Source of the DNA: Gammaproteobacteria bacterium UBA2675
GTDB lineage: Bacteria; Pseudomonadota; Gammaproteobacteria; Pseudomonadales; Pseudohongiellaceae
Length of the DNA: 64,000 bases
Assembly: GCA_002354805.1 (NCBI GenBank)
Contig: DEMH01000009.1
Location: 1-64,000 of the forward strand
Reading direction: 5' to 3'
Of the stretch, positions 17,700 to 24,291 are shown one piece after another. The notes under the pieces were generated by a model, which did no database searches, was not told where the DNA came from, and saw nothing but the letters and a program-made list of their open reading frames with translations. Each line of letters starts with the position of its first letter. The first letter of the stretch is position 1. The position numbers were made by a program, and so were the translations under genes.

Positions 17700-17845
17700 T
17701 GCGCGGTCACCCTCTAACTCGAGATTACCTCAGAGTCAGTTATCGGCACTGGATCTAAAAACTACAGGTGATCCAGTTCACATATCAAAAAATAGCGAAT
17801 TCTAGCAAATTCCCAAAGCTGAGCCATCCTTTAAGGCTCATGAGG

Positions 17846-17851
17846 TATAAT
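17846..17851 (+). promoter_or_regulatory. -10 element upstream of rep
   Basis: A perfect TATAAT lies 43 nt before the GTG start chosen for rep; the matching -35 is weak. A start near 17858 would exclude the upstream ATG candidates at 17768 and 17840 from the message and supports the GTG at 17894. Confidence 0.55.
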
Positions 17852-17893
17852 CCCACGCCCCGCACTTTCTTACACCAAGCAATCTTCAAAATC

Positions 17894-19921
17894 GTGAACC
17901 AGCTCAACTCTAAACAGAAAGAAGCCGTCAAATACATCAGTTCGCCATTGCTGGTGCTGGCCGGTGCTGGCAGCGGGAAAACCAGTGTAATTACGCAGAA
18001 AATCAGCTATCTGATTCGAGAATGCAGTATCCCCGCACAAAAGATCGTTGCCGTGACCTTTACCAACAAGGCCGCACGGGAAATGAATGAACGTGTTGGA
18101 CGACTGCTGAAAGGCACCGATCACAATACGCGCGGATTGACCATCGCCACTTTTCACCGCCTCGGCCTGACTATCATCCGTCATGAACTCAAGCACCTCG
18201 GTCTGAAAAGCGGATTCTCCATATTCGACGCCCAGGATGCGATGTCCCTGCTTAAAAGCCTTTTGATCCAGGGTGCAGAGATTTCCGAAGAACAGCTGCG
18301 GCTGATTCAGTGGCAGATATCCGAATGGAAAAACGACCTCTTGCTGCCCGCGCAGGCCATGGACGCAGCGCAGGATGCCGACACCGTATTTGCGGCACGT
18401 GTTTACGAGGAATATCAGCGGCACCTGCGGGCGTTTAATGCTGTTGATTTTGATGACCTTATTCTGTTGCCAGTGACTCTGCTACAGGACAACGACCGGG
18501 TACGTGAACGCTGGCAGAACCGTGTGCACTATATGCTGGTGGACGAATACCAGGACACCAATACCAGTCAATACCAGCTGGTGAAGCTGCTGGTCGGGCC
18601 TCGCAACGGTTTGACGGTAGTGGGGGACGACGACCAGTCCATCTATGCCTGGCGGGGCGCTCGTCCGGAGAACATGCTGCTGCTCCAGCAGGACTACCCC
18701 AGCCTGAAAGTCGTCAAACTTGAGCAGAACTACCGCTCCAGCAACATCATTCTGCAGGCTGCCAACACCCTGATCGGGAATAACCCGCACATCTACGAAA
18801 AAACGCTGTGGAGTGAGCTGGGGCTTGGCGAGCCAATGCGTGTGTTGGCGGTCTCTGACCAGGACGCTGAAGCTGAACGAATCTGCACTGAAATTCTTAC
18901 ATTATGCGTACAAAAGCAGCTCAAGTATGGCGACTTTGCCATTCTGTATCGCGGCAATCACCAGGCGCGACTGCTGGAGATCAAATTGCAGGCCCACCAG
19001 ATTCCTTACCAGCTCAGCGGCGGTACGTCTTTTTTCTCCCGCACTGAGATCAAGGATCTAATGGCCTACCTGCGCCTGCTCATCAATCCTGATGATGACA
19101 ATGCCTTTCTGCGCATCATTAATACTCCCAGGCGCAAAATTGGTCCCTCCATTCTTGAGGGTCTGGGCACCTACGCCAATGAACGCGGCGTCAGCATGAT
19201 GGCTGCCATTGACGAAATGGGTCTCGAGCAATATCTGGGCAAACCCAAAACAGAAAAACTGCGCGGCTTTCGTGAGTGGCTGCAGGGCGTTTCCCGGCAC
19301 TGTCATCGCGGAGACCCCATCAAGGCCATCCGCGAAATGATCAGCGATATGGACTACGAAGGCTGGCTGCAGCAAAACAGCCCGACACCCAATGCTGCTG
19401 AGCGGGCTATCACCAATATCAACCTGCTGCTGGACTCGCTGGCTCGCAGTCTGCAGAACGACGATGAAGCCGAGCAGGATGAAGAAGCGCGGATTGAGGC
19501 AGCTATCAACAAGTTGATACTACGCGACCTGCTGGAACGCCAGGAAGAGGAAGGCGTGGACAATCAGGTCCAGCTGATGACGCTGCATGCCGCCAAAGGC
19601 TTGGAATTCCCCTGGGTATTCATTATGGGGATGGAAGAGGAACTGTTGCCGCACCGAAACAGTATCGAGAACGACGACATTGAAGAAGAACGCCGGCTGG
19701 CCTACGTGGGTATTACCCGGGCAAGACGGGGACTGGTGTTTACGCTAACCAAAAAACGTAAACAGTTCGGTGAAATAGTGCCAACAACTCCCAGCCGTTT
19801 CCTGGATGAACTGCCGCAGGACCACCTGCAATGGGAAGGGCGAGGTGACTCCACACCGGAACAGAAGCGTCAGAAAGGTGAAGCCGCACTGGCAGGCCTG
19901 AAAGCCTTGCTGGAAGGTTAA
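17894..19921 (+). CDS. rep: ATP-dependent DNA helicase Rep
   Basis: Superfamily 1A 3'-5' helicase that clears proteins ahead of replication forks. From the GTG at 17894 it is 675 aa, matching E. coli Rep (673), and starts MNQLNSKQKEAVKY, aligned with the family's first residues. Walker A GAGSGKT is at 24-30, followed by TFTNKAAREMNERV (motif Ia), the Walker B region VDEYQDTN, DDDQSIYAWRGA (motif III), and the late motifs LMTLHAAKGLEFPWVF and AYVGITRARR. The frame stays open 42 codons further upstream, but those residues have no family counterpart and a TATAAT box lies inside them. Confidence 0.95.
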   Translation: MNQLNSKQKEAVKYISSPLLVLAGAGSGKTSVITQKISYLIRECSIPAQKIVAVTFTNKAAREMNERVGRLLKGTDHNTRGLTIATFHRLGLTIIRHELKHLGLKSGFSIFDAQDAMSLLKSLLIQGAEISEEQLRLIQWQISEWKNDLLLPAQAMDAAQDADTVFAARVYEEYQRHLRAFNAVDFDDLILLPVTLLQDNDRVRERWQNRVHYMLVDEYQDTNTSQYQLVKLLVGPRNGLTVVGDDDQSIYAWRGARPENMLLLQQDYPSLKVVKLEQNYRSSNIILQAANTLIGNNPHIYEKTLWSELGLGEPMRVLAVSDQDAEAERICTEILTLCVQKQLKYGDFAILYRGNHQARLLEIKLQAHQIPYQLSGGTSFFSRTEIKDLMAYLRLLINPDDDNAFLRIINTPRRKIGPSILEGLGTYANERGVSMMAAIDEMGLEQYLGKPKTEKLRGFREWLQGVSRHCHRGDPIKAIREMISDMDYEGWLQQNSPTPNAAERAITNINLLLDSLARSLQNDDEAEQDEEARIEAAINKLILRDLLERQEEEGVDNQVQLMTLHAAKGLEFPWVFIMGMEEELLPHRNSIENDDIEEERRLAYVGITRARRGLVFTLTKKRKQFGEIVPTTPSRFLDELPQDHLQWEGRGDSTPEQKRQKGEAALAGLKALLEG

Positions 19922-19924
19922 AGT

Positions 19925-19974
19925 GTAAAGGGGACGGAGGGATTTTACGTAGTAAATCCCTCCGTCCCCTTTAC
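19925..19974. repeat. Perfect 21-bp inverted repeat (REP-like hairpin)
   Basis: Two perfect 21-nt arms (19925-19945 and 19954-19974) flank an 8-nt loop. Each arm joins a GGGGACGGAGGG-type core to A/T ends. It fills the gap between the convergent genes rep and cytochrome c5 and would end transcription in either direction. The core resembles REP/BIME elements mobilised by Y1 (RAYT) transposases; no such transposase is in the window. A single copy is seen here. Confidence 0.85.
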
Positions 19975-19977
19975 AAA

Positions 19978-20346
19978 TTACTCGGCGCTGTTTTCCAGGA
20001 TGTAATCCAGAACCAGAGCCAGCTCGTCGTTGGAGCAGGTAAAACACATGCCTTTTGGCGGCATGATGTTGTTGTAACCATTGATGGTGTTTTCCAGTAG
20101 CACGTCACGGCCTTTCTCAAGGCGCTCTGACCAGTCTTCGGCGTTACCAAAACGCGGGGCACCCGCGGCACCGCTGTTGTGGCAGGCTGCACAGCTCTGG
20201 GTATAGGTCTGTTCAGGGCTGAAGCCTTCTGACACCTGTGCCAGAGTCAGCGTTTGTTCAGCCGTTGCTGAACCGGTTGCCATGACAGTTGCCAGTACCA
20301 GACCGGAAAGTGCAGCACCTGTTCTTACGATATTTCTCAACTTCAC
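19978..20346 (-). CDS. Cytochrome c5-family protein (downstream paralogue)
   Basis: Periplasmic monohaem c-type cytochrome, 122 aa. A signal peptide ends near residue 29 (ATA-E). The haem-binding CAACH is at 52-56; MPPKGMC (95-101) supplies the axial methionine; CFTC (101-104) is the extra cysteine pair typical of cytochrome c5. It ends SAE, like its upstream neighbour at 20433, and the two are clearly paralogues. Likely role: electron carrier between the bc1 complex and terminal oxidases or other periplasmic enzymes. Its stop codon directly abuts the inverted repeat. Confidence 0.9.
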   Translation of the reverse strand: MKLRNIVRTGAALSGLVLATVMATGSATAEQTLTLAQVSEGFSPEQTYTQSCAACHNSGAAGAPRFGNAEDWSERLEKGRDVLLENTINGYNNIMPPKGMCFTCSNDELALVLDYILENSAE

Positions 20347-20432
20347 GTTTGTTCCCCTCTCGCTTGACGCATTGAATAAGGACTAGCTGGACCTATTATC
20401 TGCGGTGCAAACTGAACCGCAGATGAACAGAC

Positions 20433-20879
20433 TTACTCGGCAGATTCGCCGCTCAGGTATTCCACCAGGGTTGCAATGTCTTCATCGGAGCAGGTAGTGC
20501 ACATACCGCGTGGCGGCATGGCGTTTACACCATTGACTGCATTGGTAACGATGGTGGCAAATCCGGCTTCTTCCACGCGAGCTGTCCAGTGATCAGCGTC
20601 GCCGCGACGGGGCGCACCGGCCATACCCGTGTTGTGGCACATTGCGCAGTATTGATCGTATGTAGTTGCAGGATCAAACGCGGCTGCAGTAGCACCGGAT
20701 GCTGCAGGAGCACCACCGGTAGCGCAAGGCTCGCCCGCCAGACAGACTTGACCGACCGGCTGCAGTCGCTGGGCAACCTGCTGTTCGTGTGTCTGTGCAA
20801 CTACTGCACCGGCTATACCAAGGCCCAGTACCAGCAGACCCATTTTAACTACGCGGGACTTAAAACCCAGATTCAACAT
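20433..20879 (-). CDS. Cytochrome c5-family protein (upstream paralogue)
   Basis: Periplasmic cytochrome c5, 148 aa. The N-terminal hydrophobic segment (12-29) is a signal peptide or anchor. An Ala/Gly-rich linker (about 50-72) with two further cysteines (46 and 52) precedes the haem domain. CAMCH is at 78-82, MPPRGMC at 121-127 and a CTTC pair at 127-130. It shares the core and the SAE terminus with the protein encoded 86 nt downstream, so a tandem duplication is likely, with this copy keeping a longer tether. Nothing beyond a promoter-sized gap is seen at 20880-21024. Confidence 0.9.
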   Translation of the reverse strand: MLNLGFKSRVVKMGLLVLGLGIAGAVVAQTHEQQVAQRLQPVGQVCLAGEPCATGGAPAASGATAAAFDPATTYDQYCAMCHNTGMAGAPRRGDADHWTARVEEAGFATIVTNAVNGVNAMPPRGMCTTCSDEDIATLVEYLSGESAE

Positions 20880-21024
20880 GCTTAACTCCTGAACTGATAA
20901 CTAATAGGTGCTCCGAACAATAGAGACCCGACCACTGACGACAAAACTTTCACCGGGGGACGGACACACTCGAACACGGCATTATAGCTGAAGTGCCGCA
21001 GGTGGTGCTACTGCGTGAAACTAC

Positions 21025-21717
21025 TCAGTTATCGCGTCGTACCCCATCGAGACCCGCTTCAGTGCTGTCCGCCAGCCAGGGTAAATCCAGCGGCAAGTGC
21101 CAGTGTGCCTCGTCGCATTTACTGATCATCAGCTCAATTAGCTGGTGAACGTTGTCCGCTTTCAAGGGGATAGCGAATACAGGAAGATGCTGTCGACTCT
21201 CAATCATCGCATCAGGCATTGGTAATCCTTTGAACGCCAGAAGCAATTGTTGCTGGTTTTTTTCACCGCGTAACTGTACTGTCAATTCGGTTGCCAGGTA
21301 CAGCTTGCCGCGAAGCGAAGGCTGTGAAGTGTCTGAGTCGCTCTGACCAGCCGTTTTGCCTGGATCCGCGCCGTCATTTTCCGGCGCCTTTGCCGACCCT
21401 TCCGGTTCATCCGACTTCGCCTGCTGAGCCGCCTTGTCAGCCGCGGCTTTGGCCTGCATAGCCTGTTGATGCCCCATGCGCAGGACTTCCTGCCAATACA
21501 CGCTGGGCGTTTTTTCCAGGCCTGTGAGCGCCGGCAAGCGATCAACCAGTTGCCGCATCACAACCATCACCATCCGCCTGCTTAGCAGCATGTGAACATC
21601 ATTGTCGGCACCGGCCAACTGGGCCCGGACCACCAATCGGTCCTCCAGCGCGCTATAGCTGATGGTGAACTGATTGCTCAGGGGAAAGTGCAAATTCTGT
21701 GGTTGCTGATCTGCCAT
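21025..21717 (-). CDS. Uncharacterised protein next to SapC
   Basis: I do not recognise this 230-aa protein. It has no signal peptide or membrane segment. Residues about 10-95 and 135-215 look like two ordered alpha/beta halves joined by a disordered linker rich in Ala, Lys, Gln, Asp and Ser (about 86-130). It starts 11 nt after the SapC-family gene, with which it is almost certainly co-expressed. A cytoplasmic accessory role in the surface-layer pathway is inferred from position only. Confidence 0.6.
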   Translation of the reverse strand: MADQQPQNLHFPLSNQFTISYSALEDRLVVRAQLAGADNDVHMLLSRRMVMVVMRQLVDRLPALTGLEKTPSVYWQEVLRMGHQQAMQAKAAADKAAQQAKSDEPEGSAKAPENDGADPGKTAGQSDSDTSQPSLRGKLYLATELTVQLRGEKNQQQLLLAFKGLPMPDAMIESRQHLPVFAIPLKADNVHQLIELMISKCDEAHWHLPLDLPWLADSTEAGLDGVRRDN

Positions 21718-21728
21718 CGTTCCGATGC

Positions 21729-22514
21729 CTACAGTGAATCAAAGTTCAACGTGCCGCCATCTCCTTCACCGAACAGACTGTCGAGCTCTGCTGGTGCCTT
21801 CTTGGGATCGGCCTTGCTGTGGAAGTTGGCACGCTTGATCAGTTGTTCCATTTGCGCTGTTGAGAACAGTTGAGCGTAGGCTAATGGCAAGGCGCCGACA
21901 TTTCGTAGTGCGATCAATTGTGTCGCATCAATTTCATTCAATTTTGATTCATTGACCCTGTGCACACCATTAATTGCCAGGGGCGTTTGGTCGTTGCCCC
22001 TCGGTATCTCGATGCTCCACGGTTCTATCAGACCGGCTTCGTCTAAAGCGGCACACGCCTTGAGGGTTTGTAGACGATTCTCTTCACACTGAGTAATAAA
22101 ACTCACCGTATCAGTAGGTGTTTTTTCGAGCGTCCCGTCATCCTGAAAAAGGCGGGGAAACGACTCATCGTCAGTCAGATGGCTTTCATCCACGCAGAAT
22201 AACTTGTTCCCCTCCGTGTCATTCAGCAGCGCGAATGGATATGCTCTGAGGCTGGCTGGAATATAATCACCAAGCCACAGAGAGTCGCTGGTGACGTACA
22301 GGTTACGGTCTCCGCCAACGCCAACCAGCGCCACGTATTGAAAGGAACCATCCTCAGCCTGTACAAAACCGGTGACATGATGTGGCGCGATCCTGGCTAT
22401 TTCTGCCAACAGGATCGGAACGATCTGCTGGTCCGCAACGAACTCAAACCCTTTGCTTGGCTGCCATCGTTTGTGAAGATGGTCTTTTCTGGAAATTGCT
22501 ATCCACGAAGTCAT
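21729..22514 (-). CDS. SapC-family protein
   Basis: This 261-aa protein matches the SapC family, named for Campylobacter fetus SapC from the S-layer locus. Family-like features: an N-terminal HVTGFVQ segment, IPASLRAYPFALL, LFCVDESHL, an acidic LFQDDGTLEKTPTDT stretch, GLIEPWSIE, and a C-terminal VHRVNESKLNEIDATQLIALRNVGALPLAYAQLFS. The molecular role of the family is unclear. It lies two genes downstream of a 926-aa S-layer-like protein and is coupled to the unknown gene at 21025. A 94-nt gap (22515-22608) separates it from the methyltransferase; it holds only a 22-codon ORF without a ribosome site. Confidence 0.82.
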   Translation of the reverse strand: MTSWIAISRKDHLHKRWQPSKGFEFVADQQIVPILLAEIARIAPHHVTGFVQAEDGSFQYVALVGVGGDRNLYVTSDSLWLGDYIPASLRAYPFALLNDTEGNKLFCVDESHLTDDESFPRLFQDDGTLEKTPTDTVSFITQCEENRLQTLKACAALDEAGLIEPWSIEIPRGNDQTPLAINGVHRVNESKLNEIDATQLIALRNVGALPLAYAQLFSTAQMEQLIKRANFHSKADPKKAPAELDSLFGEGDGGTLNFDSL

Positions 22515-22608
22515 AACTGCCTGGTCCTGCTACTGTTGGTTCTGGCAAGTGGCGCAATACAGCCACTTAGCAAAAGCTGTTTGGGTTTCGACATCCATTT
22601 TTCGGAGG

Positions 22609-24144
22609 CTAAACTATCTGCAGCGCCTTTAGCGCTGGCAATTGTTTCTGGGCAAACTCGTCAGCCTGGCGACCCAGTTCCGCCAGATTTTCTTCAGCTG
22701 TTTCGAGAGTTTTGCCATCTTTAATCAAGCGCTGGTTTTGGCTACTGACGACCTGCCACGCGTATTTCGCCCAGTCTGTCGGCTGTTTCTGCCCCTCACT
22801 GATGGCAGACAGGAAAATCTGATTAAATCTCGGCACCATAATTCCACCACCGGTTACCGGACTGGCAAGGAACAATATGTCGTTGCTACCATGCGCGTTT
22901 GATCGAAGCCTGGCGTTAATCCTGTCCGTGTGTTTTTTGGCCTTTTGAATGATGGCGTCATCCTGGGCCGGCGCTATGGCGCCTGAAGCGGCCAATACCA
23001 TGGTGGCCTCAATTATTTGAGCTAGAGTGATATTGTTTTTGGCCAGATGTTGCTCGACTTGTCGCAGTGTGCGGATTTTATGGTCTGCCATGAAGTCCAG
23101 AAACGGGCCGTAAACTGCTTCGCTCATACTGGCCTCACCCAGCGCGGTTTTCACTTTTAGCGAGACTTCCGGACGATACACGGCCAGTACAATTTTCTGC
23201 GCTCTAACTGTTTCGGCAAGCTCCAGCGGATTAAGCTTGCGGGCACCCTTTACCCAGTAGTCTTTACGAAACTGCTGGTTGACCATAAAGTCTCGCACCG
23301 ACTCGCGAAACATATTGTCCGGGATCTCTTTCATGAACGCCTGCTGTTCAGCACTCAAATTGATTGAGTCAATGTTCTCCAGATAGCTGGCGGAACAGGC
23401 ATAACTGACCTTCGCAGTTTCCAGCCAGTCCGCCATTGTGGAGAAGTGCATGGGGTGCCAATCACGATTGAAATACTCGTGAGCCAGATAATGTCTGCTT
23501 TGCTCCTTCAACTTCTTTAACCGTTCACCGACTGTCGGATTTGCCCTCGCAAACATCGGATTGGTCGCTATCAGATTCTCAGCAAATTCAATCGCATCAT
23601 CTATACGTGAAACAATTCCCCGGCCTTCCGACCCGATCACCTCGGCATGTTCTGTCATCAAGTGTCGCATCGGGGCGAACGTCGCCCAGCCAGGCAAGGT
23701 GTTGTAACTGATGTATAGAACGCCGCCGACTTTGAGTTTGCGTCTGACAAAGTCGACGATTACGGCACGATTCGCATCCGATATCCAGCTCCAGATGCCA
23801 TGCAGGCCAATATAGTCGAATTCCGGCAGATCATCGCGGCATGCAAAGTCTTCGAAGGATTCGTCGTACAGCCGTGCATCAGAGCCCGAAATGGAGGCCA
23901 GCTCCTGCGCAAACCCAGCTTGAGCCGGGTTGAAGTCTGTACCGTACCAACTGGTAACAGAGGCCGATGCATGCAGGGCGGCGCTCAGTCCCTGTCCGAA
24001 ACCCAGTTCACAGGCTGTCCCGACCTCAGGAAATACCAGCCCCTTGTTAAGAAAAGCCATTTTGACTCTTAACGGGTTAAGCTCGGCGTAATAGCCATAG
24101 GTGTATCCAATATCGGCTACGTAGCCCGCGCTCCAGTTGCTCAC
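22609..24144 (-). CDS. SAM methyltransferase with regulatory domain (possible protein lysine methyltransferase)
   Basis: A 511-aa class I methyltransferase. Residues about 40-180 are the Rossmann domain: motif I ACELGFGQGLS, an acidic GTDFNP at strand 2, and a GLHGIWSWI motif after strand 4. The remaining 300 residues correspond to the methyltransferase regulatory region and a C-terminal helical domain. This architecture is shared with rickettsial enzymes that methylate lysines of the surface protein OmpB. Methylation of the adjacent S-layer-like protein or another envelope protein is inference. The start is a GTG with AGGAG 9 nt upstream. It lies between a strong terminator and the SapC-family gene. 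Confidence 0.75.
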   Translation of the reverse strand: MSNWSAGYVADIGYTYGYYAELNPLRVKMAFLNKGLVFPEVGTACELGFGQGLSAALHASASVTSWYGTDFNPAQAGFAQELASISGSDARLYDESFEDFACRDDLPEFDYIGLHGIWSWISDANRAVIVDFVRRKLKVGGVLYISYNTLPGWATFAPMRHLMTEHAEVIGSEGRGIVSRIDDAIEFAENLIATNPMFARANPTVGERLKKLKEQSRHYLAHEYFNRDWHPMHFSTMADWLETAKVSYACSASYLENIDSINLSAEQQAFMKEIPDNMFRESVRDFMVNQQFRKDYWVKGARKLNPLELAETVRAQKIVLAVYRPEVSLKVKTALGEASMSEAVYGPFLDFMADHKIRTLRQVEQHLAKNNITLAQIIEATMVLAASGAIAPAQDDAIIQKAKKHTDRINARLRSNAHGSNDILFLASPVTGGGIMVPRFNQIFLSAISEGQKQPTDWAKYAWQVVSSQNQRLIKDGKTLETAEENLAELGRQADEFAQKQLPALKALQIV

Positions 24145-24224
24145 CAGACAATCTCCTGTCAGTCGAATTCAATAGACGAATTTAAAGAAGCTTACCTTAT
24201 TTCAATCGCATAATTCCAAGATAA

Positions 24225-24258
24225 AAAAAACCCCCCGCCTTGCGGCGAGGGGTTTTTT
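24225..24258 (-). terminator. Strong terminator after the S-layer-like gene
   Basis: CCCC-C-CGCC pairs with GGCG-A-GGGG around a TTGC loop (one mismatch), flanked by A8 on one side and T6 on the other. The hairpin therefore has a T-run on both strands. On the minus strand it ends the 926-aa gene 33 nt past its stop. A terminator this strong fits a highly expressed gene. Confidence 0.9.
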
Positions 24259-24291
24259 ATTGCTCAAACTATCCGAGCACTCGCGACTACA

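Noticed and set aside
22530..22598. 22-codon minus-strand ORF between the methyltransferase and the SapC-family gene, ending with a CATC motif
   Set aside because: No ribosome site and no similarity; length is within chance for a 94-nt gap.
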